DNA of 64,000 nucleotides, from contig NZ_BNJI01000001.1 in the NCBI RefSeq assembly GCF_016587415.1, forward strand, positions 744,001 through 808,000, read 5' to 3'. Position 1 is the stretch's first letter, and the number at the start of each line of letters is the position of its first letter. Below are positions 8,957-18,190 of this stretch, piece by piece. The notes under the pieces were generated by a model, which saw only the letters and a program-made list of their open reading frames with translations, was not told the origin of the DNA and searched no databases. Both the position numbers and the translations under genes were made by a program. The stretch comes from Ktedonobacter sp. SOSP1-85 (GTDB lineage Bacteria; Chloroflexota; Ktedonobacteria; Ktedonobacterales; Ktedonobacteraceae).

Positions 8957-9400
8957 ATGGATCAGATTGAGGATTGTTTAAGCTTTTATCTCGGCAAGGC
9001 ATATCAACGGGTCACGCAGTCAGCCAAACAGCGTCTAGCCCCGTATGGTGTTACGCCCGTGCAATACGCATTGCTCAAGGTCCTCTGGGAACACGATCAG
9101 CAGAGTGGAGCCGAACTAGGTGAGCGCCTCTTGCTAGACAGCGCGACGATGACCGGACTCCTTGATCGCCTAGAATATGCGGGACTAATTGAGCGCAAGG
9201 CACATGCGACCGACCGTCGTGTGAATAGAGTTGCGCTCACTACTCGCGGACGCGATCTCCAGGCTCCGCTTGATCGCGAGATGGATCAAATGAATCAGGA
9301 TTTTCTCGGCGAATTCTCTTCTGAAGAGAGGAAAGTTTTACGGAATCTGCTCACAACCCTCGCCAGATGGAAGCAGCCGGAGTCTCCACCTACTACTTGA
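8957..9400 (+). CDS. MarR-family transcriptional regulator
   Basis: 147 residues with the MarR winged-helix layout: TPVQYALLKVLWEH, the recognition region GAELGERLLLDSATMTGLLDRLE, and the wing AHATDRRVNRVALTTRGRDL. The ATG at 8957 fits better than GTG 8951 because the AGGAGG site overlaps that GTG. It precedes a DUF2000 gene in the same direction, a plausible regulated partner. The ligand is unknown. Confidence 0.9.
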   Translation: MDQIEDCLSFYLGKAYQRVTQSAKQRLAPYGVTPVQYALLKVLWEHDQQSGAELGERLLLDSATMTGLLDRLEYAGLIERKAHATDRRVNRVALTTRGRDLQAPLDREMDQMNQDFLGEFSSEERKVLRNLLTTLARWKQPESPPTT

Positions 9401-9487
9401 TAGAGTGGTTTGAGAGAAGCGAGAACACTATAAGAGCAGCACGCTCCCGGAGACTCACACAGAAATTGTAAAGTGAGGATTATTTTT

Positions 9488-9898
9488 ATGCTCTTTGATA
9501 CAAAAATTGCATTGATCATTCGAGATGATTTGGCCTCGTGGCAAAAAATGAATGTGGCTGCGTTCCTGGCAAGCGGGATTGCTGCATCCTACCCACAAAG
9601 TATTGGAGAACCATACGAAGACGCATCCGGAAATGGATATCTGCGACTCATTGGTCAACCTATATTGATTTATGGAGCGGATCATGCCGCGCTAGCACGA
9701 GCGCTTGATCGCGCCCTCACTCGAGGAGTACAGCCTGCCCTCTATACAGAAGAGATGTTTTCGACCACTCATGATGCCGCCAATCGTGATGCTGTTCGCG
9801 GTGTCGAACGAGAGAACCTGAATCTAGTGGGGCTCGCCATCAGAGCAGAGAGAAAAGTAATTGACAAGATCGTAGATAAGCTAAAGTTCCATCAATAA
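9488..9898 (+). CDS. DUF2000-family protein
   Basis: 136 residues. It matches the DUF2000 pattern as I recall it: FDTKIALIIRDDLASWQKMNVAAFLASGIA, GEPYEDASGNGYL, YTEEMFSTTHDAANRDAV, and LNLVGLAIRAERKVIDKIVDKL. The ATG at 9488 sits in the usual family position and has GTGAGGA upstream. It is probably cotranscribed with marR and closed by the hairpin at 9903-9938. The biochemical role is not established. Confidence 0.85.
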   Translation: MLFDTKIALIIRDDLASWQKMNVAAFLASGIAASYPQSIGEPYEDASGNGYLRLIGQPILIYGADHAALARALDRALTRGVQPALYTEEMFSTTHDAANRDAVRGVERENLNLVGLAIRAERKVIDKIVDKLKFHQ

Positions 9899-9902
9899 AT
9901 TG

Positions 9903-9938
9903 ACAAAGCTTGCTATCCTTGCTCATAGCAAGCTTTGT
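9903..9938. terminator. Hairpin terminator after the DUF2000 gene
   Basis: Perfect 14-bp arms (9903-9916, 9925-9938) with an 8-base loop, 5 bp after the stop codon; a short TT-rich tail follows. It probably ends the MarR/DUF2000 transcript. Confidence 0.75.
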
Positions 9939-9985
9939 TAATGGGGCTATACTGGTGAAACGGGCGTCGCAACTTCGCCCTTTGA

Positions 9986-10723
9986 GGTGGGAGTCTGGAC
10001 AAAACCAGATTCCTTCAGTACTTCCATGATATACGTCGGCGCTATCTCCTCAGTGAAATCGATGGTAAACTGGTTGACCACGGCCTCTCGCCGCTCGGTG
10101 TGAAGCAAGCCGAGCTATTGCGCGATCGGTTGATTGCGACCGACGAGATCAAAGCGGATGTGTTGATAACCAGCACCATGCAGCGTGCACGGCACACTGC
10201 CCAAGTGATCGCGCCAGCGCTCAAGCTGCCTGTAGTGCAAGATCCTGATTTTGAAGAGTGGCGCAACGAGGATGGCAGTTTGAGTGGGGAGCAGTTTCTC
10301 AGCATGTGGAAAGACGTGCCGCGCGATCAGCGTCCGTATTTTCGTTGGATACCCGATGGCGAGAACTGGGTGGAATTCAATCTGCGTGCCATGTCAGCAC
10401 TCAATCGCCTGGCGCAAGAGTACGCGGGAAAGACGATTGTGCTGGTCTGCCATGGCGGGATTGTCGAGGCCAGCTTCACCTACTTCTTTGGCATGAATAT
10501 CCACAATCTTCACCGCGCTAGCGTCGATACCGACTTTACCGCCATCACTCACTGGCAGTTGCTTACGCGTGAAGGTTGGCCGCCCCACTGGCTGCTCGAA
10601 CGCTACAATGATAGGCATCACTTGGATAGAGTCGACCTATCGGTGTTTGCTGAGAAACCTGATGAGGCATCTGTGCTGACGGACGTCAGTGAGGTGGTCT
10701 CCTCAGTGATGGAAGGGCAGTAA
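9986..10723 (+). pseudogene. Histidine phosphatase (phosphoglycerate mutase-like), 5' end lost
   Basis: The open frame reads a histidine phosphatase body: DHGLSPLGVKQAELLRDRL, LITSTMQRARHTAQVI, and the second catalytic motif VLVCHGGIVEAS. The first catalytic motif (RHGE/RHGQ) that should open the protein is absent: upstream in frame the sequence reads RFLQYFHDIRRRYLLSEIDGK and then meets a stop at 9983. An N-terminal deletion or frameshift is the likely cause. If translated from GTG 10100 (207 residues), the product would lack the phosphorylated His. Confidence 0.6.
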
Positions 10724-10746
10724 CAACAGCAAACGATCTGCCCATA

Positions 10747-10788
10747 GGCACAAAAAAGAACTCGCTGGAGCGAGTTCTTTTTTGTGCC
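10747..10788. terminator. Strong hairpin terminator
   Basis: Perfect 19-bp arms (10747-10765, 10770-10788) with a 4-base loop and an internal A6/T6 run that can terminate transcription from either side. Confidence 0.9.
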
Positions 10789-10836
10789 ATCTTATCGTCG
10801 CTTGTGGTGGCATACTTGCGAGCATGAAGAGAAGAT

Positions 10837-11025
10837 TCAAAATGAAAAGCTCGACGCATGCCGGCTTTGAGCAGGATTACAACGCGCAGGTTGCGGTAGA
10901 TCAAAGGAGAACTGGCGGAAGCCGAGTACCTCTTTGATAATCCCAATCACTGGTTCGACAATACATTTGCGTGCCCCGTAGATCGCTTTGCCTAGCAGCT
11001 TGTCGGAGAGAAGCAGATATCCGCC
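10837..11025 (-). pseudogene. Transposase relic (C-terminal DDE-type fragment)
   Basis: On the minus strand an open segment reads GGYLLLSDKLLGKAIYGARK and then EPVIGIIKEVLGFRQFS, the typical C-terminus of IS1182/IS5-like DDE transposases (RK..VEPVFGQIKE..GFRQF). It ends early at 10837 and no intact upstream domain is present. The rest of 11026-11300 shows no gene. An IS degraded here. Confidence 0.55.
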
Positions 11026-11300
11026 CGCCTGTCATGGTAGGCCCATTCGCCCTTCAGAATATCCCATCCGTAGACAACCCCTTTCTCTGGTGTGATTTCC
11101 TGTATCTCGTAGATCGTCTGAGGGTTCGTAATGTGGCACGACAAGCTCGCTACGCGCCCGAGCTATTGGGTTCCTCCTCGACTTTGCACTGTTCGGTGTT
11201 TGAGAATGGAAAAGCTCTGGGACCCCAATACAGGGCCGTTCCTAACCGCTTTCGATGCTATCATAACGAGAGAGGTACCTAAAAAGAGAGGAGCAGCACT

Positions 11301-12155
11301 ATGTCACACACAGAACGCGTACAGACTGGTTTTGCAGAGGTAAACGGTACAACACTGTATTATGAGGTTGCAGGTGCAGGGCATCCATTTGTTCTTATCC
11401 ATGGACATCTTCTGGATAGAAGATCGTGGGACGAGCAGTTCGCCGTCTTCGCCCAACGATACCGGGTTATCCGCTATGATCAGCGAGGCTTTGGCGATTC
11501 AGGGCTGATCACGAAAGGGGAGCCTTATTCTGATCGCCAGGATCTCTACACATTGATGACATTCTTGGGCATCGAGAGCGCCTACCTGATGGGAGTCTCT
11601 GGAGGAGGCGCGCTGGCTCTCGATTTTACGCTTGAGCATCCTGAGATGGTCGATGCGCTAATCCCGGTCACCGCAGGCGTCAGCGGATTTCGCCCCTCAG
11701 AAGAAGTGATGAAACAGCATCCAGATGTGGTGCGTCTGTATACGAGCCTGAATGAAGCCTTTGAGAAGCACGACATTGCGCGAGCAGTTGAGATCTCGCT
11801 CGAATTATGGACGGATGGGCCGGGTCGGCTCCCGGAGCAGGCGGCTCCCGAGGTTCGCGAGCGGGTACGCAAGATGACGACGCGCAACTGGGAGCGCCCA
11901 GACGATGAAGCGCAGGCTGAGACGCAGCCAGTACCATTAGAGCCGCCTGCCGTTGGACGTCTGGCGAAGATTGGAGTGCCTGCGCTCGTCATTTTAGGAG
12001 AGTGGGACGGGCCAAATCCGCTGGAGCACCTGGCAGCAGAGATCCCGGGAGCGAAAAAGGTGGTCATGGCAGAGACAGCGCATCATCCTTTTCTGGAGAA
12101 GCCAGCCGAGTTCAACCAGATCGTGTTGGATTTTCTTGGATCGTTAACATCGTAG
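11301..12155 (+). CDS. Alpha/beta hydrolase
   Basis: 284 residues with the alpha/beta-hydrolase fold pattern: VLIHGHLLDRRSW (oxyanion region), YDQRGFGDSG, the nucleophile elbow MGVSGGGAL, a late acid in GEWDGPNP, and the catalytic His in ETAHHPFLEKP. A helical cap sits at about residues 130-210. The ATG has AGAGAGGAGC upstream. Substrate cannot be told; it stands alone between two IS relics. Confidence 0.88.
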   Translation: MSHTERVQTGFAEVNGTTLYYEVAGAGHPFVLIHGHLLDRRSWDEQFAVFAQRYRVIRYDQRGFGDSGLITKGEPYSDRQDLYTLMTFLGIESAYLMGVSGGGALALDFTLEHPEMVDALIPVTAGVSGFRPSEEVMKQHPDVVRLYTSLNEAFEKHDIARAVEISLELWTDGPGRLPEQAAPEVRERVRKMTTRNWERPDDEAQAETQPVPLEPPAVGRLAKIGVPALVILGEWDGPNPLEHLAAEIPGAKKVVMAETAHHPFLEKPAEFNQIVLDFLGSLTS

Positions 12156-12192
12156 CAGACAAGAAAGGCTCTGCGATGGTATACGGGAGAAC

Positions 12193-12291
12193 ATGAGTAG
12201 AACGTTCAAAACGGTGGGCTATGCCCAGACGCTCGATCTAACGGTGCGGTTGGGCGACTGCCTGTCGGCGTCCTACAAGCTATGCCAGAAA
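12193..12291 (+). pseudogene. Transposase N-terminal relic
   Basis: A short frame reads MSRTFKTVGYAQTLDLTVRL and then GDCL, which resembles the N-terminus of IS1182-like transposases, before it becomes meaningless. It could be the other end of the decayed element that left the fragment at 10837-11025, but the strands differ. Bases 12292-12631 show no gene; they are AT-rich leader sequence for the cupin gene. Confidence 0.35.
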
Positions 12292-12631
12292 TTTTCCACT
12301 ATTATACCTTCTTCTGCCGAGGTATAGAAAAGCCCCTCAGCCGACGGCTGCATTGGTCAGCGTGTTCGACATTGAAGCCACCACACCAATAGACAGTAGT
12401 ACAATAGAAATGCTGGATGCTAATTCAAGGCCATATAGAATAGCCTGGTCGATTTTTTTATGCTGGGGAAAGGCATAGCCTTGCACCTCCTAACAAAATG
12501 AAATTGTAAAAAGGGCAAAGTTGGGACGTAATTTTGGTCAGAGAAGCGCCAGTATAGCTGGCATCTCTCTGTTGCATTCAAGAAGCTAATGTCTCCCTGT
12601 TCCCCGTTCTTCAAGCAGAAAGGGTGACTGC

Positions 12632-13162
12632 ATGCCAGATAACAAAATAGGTTATGAGGCAAGGAAGCGCAACAAGGGCCAACAGACACATACCCAGGTC
12701 CAGACACTCCCTGCTCTCCAGCCGCTTATCAGGCAGCCGGGAGAGGGGATCAGCATCGCGGGCTCTCCCGAGGACCCGACTGCAATTACCCTGACCGGGA
12801 AGGAGACAGGGGGAGCCTTCTTCCTGATCGATGCCTACTCTTCGGTTCCCAATGTCGGGCCACCGCTACATGTCCATACGCGTGAGGATGAGACGTGGTA
12901 TATCCTCGAAGGCGACTACGAGTTTCGCATTGGCGATAATCTCGTCTCCGCCAGTCCAGGGATGACCATCTTCGGGCCACGCAACATCCCCCACACCTTT
13001 CACACCACAGGATCTGGGCATTGGCATGTCCTGATCATGGTCACTCCAGCCGGGCTGGAAGACTTTTTTATCACCATGGGGCAACGCATTCGTCAGAATG
13101 AACTGACGCCAGAGGGCCTGAAGAAGCTCGCCCGCCAATATGGCATCAGTTTTTTGGATTAA
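12632..13162 (+). CDS. Cupin-domain protein
   Basis: 176 residues with both cupin motifs: GPPLHVHTREDETWYILEGDYEF (metal-binding His, His, Glu) and PRNIPHTFHTTGSGHWHVLIMV (third His). About 50 residues precede the barrel. AGAAAGGGTG lies upstream of the ATG. It could be a metal-dependent isomerase, a dioxygenase or a non-enzymatic sensor; nothing nearby decides. Confidence 0.85.
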   Translation: MPDNKIGYEARKRNKGQQTHTQVQTLPALQPLIRQPGEGISIAGSPEDPTAITLTGKETGGAFFLIDAYSSVPNVGPPLHVHTREDETWYILEGDYEFRIGDNLVSASPGMTIFGPRNIPHTFHTTGSGHWHVLIMVTPAGLEDFFITMGQRIRQNELTPEGLKKLARQYGISFLD

Positions 13163-13163
13163 C

Positions 13164-13222
13164 AGGAGGTGTGAGATGGCCCCTGGTTGCCGCAGGCAAC
13201 CAGGGGCCATCTCACACCTCCT
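13164..13222. repeat. Long hairpin between convergent genes (28-bp arms)
   Basis: Perfect arms 13164-13191 and 13195-13222 around a 3-base loop (GCC-gca-GGC). It fills the gap between the convergent cupin and diacylglycerol-kinase-like genes, so it could end both transcripts, but there are no T-runs. The triloop is the reverse complement of the GCC-TGC-GGC seen at two other hairpins here. Confidence 0.9.
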
Positions 13223-13231
13223 ACCTTACCC

Positions 13232-14815
13232 TTAAAGGACCACGCGCGTAGCCTTGATCACGCCAAGCTTGCTGCGTTTGCCCTCAACTATCATCGTGCC
13301 ACCCTCCTGAATATCCGCGACGGCAGAGCTGAGGATATGCTGGCCGTTCTGGTCGAAGACCTCGGTATTGTTACCAATAATGACCGCGGTAGGCTTCTGC
13401 TCGCTGGTCAAGGTGTTTAGCGTTGTACCCGCCACGATATAGGTACCGGGTTTCTCCGGGTGTTGCGCCTTCCCTATCACAGTCACCTTGCGCCCATTCT
13501 CGAAGAGCGAAGTAACAAGACTCGGCAGTTCAGCACGAATCTCTTCCTGGCGCTTCTCTTTCTCCACATCTACAGAATGCTCTGGCTGCGAAATGGCTCG
13601 CTCGGTTGCCTCTTGCAGTTCAGTCTGTGCGGGATCATCTTTCTTCTTATCACCAATGTTACTGGCCTTATGTTCCTCTTCTTGCTCCAGATCCAGCTTC
13701 TTGTGTCGCCGGGGATGCTGGAACAATTCCTCATTGTAGGTACAGGGGAAGGCCATAGGAAGCGCCTTGTGGAGCGCGTCAAAACGATAGGAGACCATCA
13801 CCTGGCTGGAGTCTTCCACTTGGCCAATGAGCTCGTAATCTTCCTTGCTTACGTAGTCTTTGAGCTTGACCGCGCTTCCATCCAGTTCCATAGGCACGGA
13901 GGCTGGAACCTTGATCTCCAGGTGTGAGCCATGGAAGTATTGACTCGTTGTGTTATGGGGCTTATGGCGCAGTAACAGCGAACCTACCTGCTGCATGGTT
14001 GAGACAGGATCGCCACCCACGATGATACAGACATCAAGCACACCATCGTCAATATAAGCTTCAGGTGTGGTCTCCAGCACCATGGCATAGCGGCGGGTGT
14101 TACCGATAATGACCTGGAGCGCCTCGCCCTGCCAGATCATATCGCTCTCCCCACTCTCACCAACGCCACGAATCTCAATGGGAAAGGTCTGATGGTCAGG
14201 CAACTTCTGCGCGACTGTCAGACCAACGGCAAGCGGACCGAGTCGATACTTCAGCGGCTTGGGGGCGTGACGCATGACCTCGGCATCAAAACCCAAACCC
14301 GCCATGAGCAAGAAATGGTTGCGCACACGTGAACCAACCTGCTTGCGCGCGCGCTTCTTCGCTTTCTTCCCGTTCTGTGGCGTTCGTTGAGACTCTATAT
14401 TCTCCGGGAAAGAGACTGAAGAAACTTCCACACGGCCCACATCGACACGGCGAACCTCGCTATTCACCAATGCCAGGGCAGCCTTGACAGGTTCAGTTGG
14501 CACACCAATATCACCAGCCCACAGGTTTGCTGTACCGCCTGGAATGACGCCCACCACGCTCTTGCCAGGCTTCTTCGCGCGCATGATACCATTTACCACC
14601 TGGTTGACTGTTCCATCACCACCGTAGCCAATTACGAGATCGTGGCCATCCTCACTGGCCTCACGCGCCATCTCAATCGACTGGCCGCCGTACTGCTTCA
14701 GGGCCACCTCGGTCTCCCAGCCAGCCGCAGAGAGCACTGAGACGACATCAGGAATCTTGGTAACATTCTGCCCTGCCCGGGGATTGATCGCCAATAATGC
14801 TTTTTCGCTTTGCAT
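13232..14815 (-). CDS. Diacylglycerol/lipid kinase-family protein with C-terminal extension
   Basis: 527 residues. The first 330 match the DagK/YegS-type lipid kinase catalytic domain: LLAINPRAGQN, the nucleotide loop YGGDGTVNQVVNGI, GGTANLWAGDIGVP, GLGFDAEVMRHAPKP, and ELDGSAVKLKD near the end of the domain. A highly charged linker with EQEEEHKA and DVEKEKRQEE follows, then about 100 residues that look beta-rich (KVTVIGKAQHPEKPGTYIVA). The fusion is unusual for the family. Start is ATG 14815 with AGAGGA upstream. Confidence 0.88.
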   Translation of the reverse strand: MQSEKALLAINPRAGQNVTKIPDVVSVLSAAGWETEVALKQYGGQSIEMAREASEDGHDLVIGYGGDGTVNQVVNGIMRAKKPGKSVVGVIPGGTANLWAGDIGVPTEPVKAALALVNSEVRRVDVGRVEVSSVSFPENIESQRTPQNGKKAKKRARKQVGSRVRNHFLLMAGLGFDAEVMRHAPKPLKYRLGPLAVGLTVAQKLPDHQTFPIEIRGVGESGESDMIWQGEALQVIIGNTRRYAMVLETTPEAYIDDGVLDVCIIVGGDPVSTMQQVGSLLLRHKPHNTTSQYFHGSHLEIKVPASVPMELDGSAVKLKDYVSKEDYELIGQVEDSSQVMVSYRFDALHKALPMAFPCTYNEELFQHPRRHKKLDLEQEEEHKASNIGDKKKDDPAQTELQEATERAISQPEHSVDVEKEKRQEEIRAELPSLVTSLFENGRKVTVIGKAQHPEKPGTYIVAGTTLNTLTSEQKPTAVIIGNNTEVFDQNGQHILSSAVADIQEGGTMIVEGKRSKLGVIKATRVVL

Positions 14816-14942
14816 AATACCAATCCTCTTTTTTACAAGTATGTGATGTTTTTTAAACCGTTCTTCAACATATTTTCCACTTTGTATTCACTCTATTCTA
14901 TTTACGTGAGCAGACCGAGACTGGATGCAGCCATGCGATACT

Positions 14943-15734
14943 TCACGTCCTATGGCTGCGAAAAAGCTCCCTATATTTCGCGGGGGCGATACCAACGACC
15001 TGCCTGAACTGCCTTGAAAATGCGCTGTGATCGGTATAACCACAGGCGTGGGCAATGGTCGTGATGGAGGCATCGCCTTCCAGCAGGCGTGTTGCCGCTT
15101 CGAGACGCGTTTTAATAATAAATTGCTTGGGGGTTAGTTCAAAAATACGCTGCATGTGTCGCTCAAGTTGCGATACAGAGAGGTGTGAGATCGCAGCCAG
15201 GTCCTCGAGCCTGAGCGGCTGAGCATAGAAGCGCTGGATATGAGCTACGACATCGGAGAGGCGTTGATAGACAGGGTGAGATTCATCGGGCATATGCAGG
15301 TCGCGCGAAATACCGGCCAGCCCAGCGACCTGAGAGTTCTGGTCGAGCAAGGGAATCTTATGTGTCAGACACCAGCCACGGGCACCATCGTTATACAGGT
15401 GAAGCTCAAGGCGATTCGAGATCGCTCGTCCCTGCCTGATTATTTCGAGGTCCTGAGCCAGGTAGATCGCCCCCAGTTCGGCGGGGAAGACCTCCAGGGA
15501 TGAACAGCCTAAAAGCTCACTCTTCTGCTTATACCCACAGCGCCGCCTCAATGTATCATTGACCACCAGGTATCTACCATGCAGGTCTTTGATAAAGAAA
15601 ACGACATCGGACAATTGATCAAAAAGCACCTCGACGAAAAAGGGGTCAATGAGTGCGTGCGCGAGCTGCTGGCGAGCAGACATTAACCACTCCGCCGACT
15701 GCCTTGAGCGCGCCTCTGTTTGGAACGAAGACAT
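14943..15734 (-). CDS. PAS-AraC transcriptional regulator, probable hydroxyproline-operon regulator
   Basis: 263 residues. The N-terminal half is a PAS-like sensor (LFDQLSDVVFFIKDLHGRYLVVNDTL, GLAGISRDLHMPDES). The C-terminal half is an AraC double HTH (LEDLAAISHLSVSQLERHMQRIF and ITTIAHACGYTDHSAFSRQFRQVVGIAPAKYR). It is divergent from the hydroxyproline operon with 141 bp between the starts, so it is the likely activator; the ligand is inferred only from context. Confidence 0.9.
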   Translation of the reverse strand: MSSFQTEARSRQSAEWLMSARQQLAHALIDPFFVEVLFDQLSDVVFFIKDLHGRYLVVNDTLRRRCGYKQKSELLGCSSLEVFPAELGAIYLAQDLEIIRQGRAISNRLELHLYNDGARGWCLTHKIPLLDQNSQVAGLAGISRDLHMPDESHPVYQRLSDVVAHIQRFYAQPLRLEDLAAISHLSVSQLERHMQRIFELTPKQFIIKTRLEAATRLLEGDASITTIAHACGYTDHSAFSRQFRQVVGIAPAKYRELFRSHRT

Positions 15735-15875
15735 TCTCGCACCTCACTTATGCCAAAATCCGCATATATCTTCCCTTAATTGTACAAGAAACTATGCCTT
15801 CCTAGCACATAAGATAAAGGCATACAAGAATTTTAAGCTCCGACTTGTATGAGACAAAGAGAAGGTGGTAAAGAC

Positions 15876-16817
15876 ATGCGCTATGTCGATGTGATTGACT
15901 CACACACTGCGGGTGAGCCAACACGCGTCGTGCTTGAGGGTGGACCGGACCTGGGAATGGGGACGAGCCTCTCTGAGAGATTACGTATCTTTCGCGAGCA
16001 GTTTGACTGGTTCCGCAGCGCCGTTATCAATGAGCCACGCGGCTCAGATGTTTTGGTGGGAGCACTCCTCTGTCAGCCAGTCGATCCGCGCTGTAGCGCT
16101 GGCGTCATTTATTTCAATAACGTTTCTTACCTGGGCATGTGCGGACATGGAACCATTGGCCTGGTCGCAACCCTGGCGCACCTGGGACGTATTCAGCCCG
16201 GGCGGCACTTGATCGAAACCCCGGTTGGAATCGTCACAACTGAGTTGCATGAGAATGGACGCGTTACCGTTCACAACGTGCCCAGCTATCGCTATGCCAG
16301 CCAGGTCACCATTGACTTAGCGGGCTATGGCCCTCTTAAGGGTGATATCGCCTGGGGTGGCAACTGGTTCTTCCTGGTAGAGGAGCATGGGCAAGAACTC
16401 AGTTTTGAGCGTGTCGAGCAACTCACCGCCTTCTGCTGGCGCATTCGCGAGGCTCTGGAAGAGGCTGGGATCACCGGAGCACAGGGCGCACTCATCGATC
16501 ATATTGAACTCTTTGGTCCGGGTTCCCCCGGCACACAAAGCAAAAACTTCGTGCTCTGCCCGGGCAAAGCCTATGACCGCTCCCCCTGTGGGACTGGGAC
16601 CAGCGCCAAAGTGGCTTGCCTGGCAGCCGATGGCAAACTGGCTCCTGGAGAGTCCTGGATACATGAGAGCATTATCGGCAGCCGTTTTATAGCCAGCTAC
16701 CAGGTAGAGAATGGGCGGATCTCCCCCCAGATTACCGGGGAAGCCTTCATCACCCTGCAAGGGAGACTGATCCTTGACGAGCACGATCCTTTTTGGAAGG
16801 GGATTCGCTATGGGTAA
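15876..16817 (+). CDS. lhpA: 4-hydroxyproline 2-epimerase (proline racemase family)
   Basis: Epimerises trans-4-hydroxy-L-proline to cis-4-hydroxy-D-proline. The 313 residues carry both catalytic Cys motifs, MCGHGTIG and SPCGTGTSAK, as in racemases/epimerases; the 3-hydroxyproline dehydratases of the same family have Thr at one site. ATG 15876 (MRYVDVIDSHTAGEPTR) is chosen over 15849 because GAAGGTGG lies 8 bases upstream and it matches the family N-terminus. The stop overlaps the next gene by 8 bp. Confidence 0.92.
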   Translation: MRYVDVIDSHTAGEPTRVVLEGGPDLGMGTSLSERLRIFREQFDWFRSAVINEPRGSDVLVGALLCQPVDPRCSAGVIYFNNVSYLGMCGHGTIGLVATLAHLGRIQPGRHLIETPVGIVTTELHENGRVTVHNVPSYRYASQVTIDLAGYGPLKGDIAWGGNWFFLVEEHGQELSFERVEQLTAFCWRIREALEEAGITGAQGALIDHIELFGPGSPGTQSKNFVLCPGKAYDRSPCGTGTSAKVACLAADGKLAPGESWIHESIIGSRFIASYQVENGRISPQITGEAFITLQGRLILDEHDPFWKGIRYG

Positions 16818-17934
16818 GACCTTTGATGTGCTCATCGTAGGCGCGGGAATCGTGGGTACGGCATGCGCTCTGGAGCTTGCTAAAGCGGGTTGCAGCGTAG
16901 GCATCCTCGAAGGCGATACGGTGGGTAGCGGCGCGACGGCGGCAGGCATGGGCCATATCGTTGTCATGGATGACAGTCCCGCCCAGCTTACGCTCACGCG
17001 CCATTCGCAATTGCTCTGGGACGAGCTGGTCCAGGAGGCGCCCGACCAGCACGAGTACACACGCTGTGGCACAATCTGGGTAGCCTCCAATGCTGAGGAG
17101 ATGCAGGAGGTAGAGCGCAAGCACAGCCTATATGCGGCACATACGATTCCCAGCTCTATTCTCGACGCGACACAGCTCTATGAACTGGAGCCACGTCTAC
17201 GCCCGGGTCTGGCGGGAGGGCTCCTGGTCCCCGGCGATAGCGTCGTCTATCCCCCGCGTAGCGCGAACTGGCTGCTCCAGCAAGCACAGAAACATGGCGC
17301 CAGGCTACTCTATGGGCAGGTAACCCATGTCCTGAATGATGGCGTCCGTCTGGAGGATGGTCAGGTGATCAGTGGCTCAAAGGTCGTTCTCGCTAATGGC
17401 GTCCGAGCGGCCGCACTCGTACCAGGACTCCCCATCGAGCCGAAGAAAGGCCATCTCCTGATCACAGACCGCTATCCAGGTTTTCTACGCCACCAACTGG
17501 TAGAGCTAGGCTACGTCAAAAACGCCCATGCAGCCAGCGGCGACACTGTCTCTTTCAACGTCCAGCCACGCGCAACTGGGCAGATCCTCATCGGCTCCTC
17601 GCGCCAGCCAGGCGTCGCCTCCCGCGAGATAGAGCAGTCCATCCTGGCAAAGGTGCTCGCCGGAGCGCTTGAGTACCTGCCAGACTTAGGGAACTGCGCC
17701 TGCATTCGCGCCTGGACCGGGCTGCGTGCAGCCACACCCGATGGGCTCCCTCTCATTGGCCCCTATCCAGAGCGCGAAAATATCTGGCTGGCGACCGGGC
17801 ATGAGGGGCTGGGCATCACCACCTCTCTAAGCACGGCACACCTGCTCGCGTCTCAGATGCTTGGTCGACCCTCAGCTATTCCCTGGGGACCTTATCTCCC
17901 AACCCGCAAGCTGGAGGAGGCGACACATGACTGA
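16810..17934 (+). CDS. lhpB: D-hydroxyproline dehydrogenase, FAD subunit (DadA/glycine-oxidase type)
   Basis: FAD-dependent amine oxidoreductase of 374 residues that would oxidise cis-4-hydroxy-D-proline to 1-pyrroline-4-hydroxy-2-carboxylate. It opens with the Rossmann motif VLIVGAGIVGTACALELAKAG and ends with the conserved ATGHEGLGITTSLSTAHLLA segment. ATG 16810 overlaps the epimerase stop, and the gene overlaps the ferredoxin-like subunit at 17927. This arrangement of FAD subunit, 2Fe-2S subunit and second flavoprotein is that of LhpBEF-type dehydrogenases. Confidence 0.9.
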   Translation: MGKTFDVLIVGAGIVGTACALELAKAGCSVGILEGDTVGSGATAAGMGHIVVMDDSPAQLTLTRHSQLLWDELVQEAPDQHEYTRCGTIWVASNAEEMQEVERKHSLYAAHTIPSSILDATQLYELEPRLRPGLAGGLLVPGDSVVYPPRSANWLLQQAQKHGARLLYGQVTHVLNDGVRLEDGQVISGSKVVLANGVRAAALVPGLPIEPKKGHLLITDRYPGFLRHQLVELGYVKNAHAASGDTVSFNVQPRATGQILIGSSRQPGVASREIEQSILAKVLAGALEYLPDLGNCACIRAWTGLRAATPDGLPLIGPYPERENIWLATGHEGLGITTSLSTAHLLASQMLGRPSAIPWGPYLPTRKLEEATHD

Positions 17935-18190
17935 TACACAACTCATGCATCATCACGTCCAGCTTACAATCAATGGACAGGCCATTCGCGTTCCCGTGGG
18001 TAGTACGGTGGCTGCGGCCATCGCCCGGCTCCCCGTGGAGGCCTATCGCCATTCGGTACAGGGAGAAGCTCGCGCTCCTCTTTGTGGCATGGGCATCTGC
18101 TACGAGTGCCGGGTCACAATCAACCAGCGAGAGCACACCCTGAGTTGTCAGACACTTTGCGAGGAAGGAATGGTGGTGACGACAACATGA
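17927..18190 (+). CDS. lhpF: D-hydroxyproline dehydrogenase, small 2Fe-2S subunit
   Basis: 87-residue ferredoxin-like protein resembling the N-terminal domain of sarcosine oxidase alpha. Cluster ligands are in CGMGICYECRVTI and, further on, LSCQTLC. ATG 17927 is chosen because GGAGGAGG precedes it and it overlaps the upstream stop. Its 3' end overlaps the next gene by an ATGA junction, so the three subunits are translationally coupled. Confidence 0.9.
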   Translation: MTDTQLMHHHVQLTINGQAIRVPVGSTVAAAIARLPVEAYRHSVQGEARAPLCGMGICYECRVTINQREHTLSCQTLCEEGMVVTTT

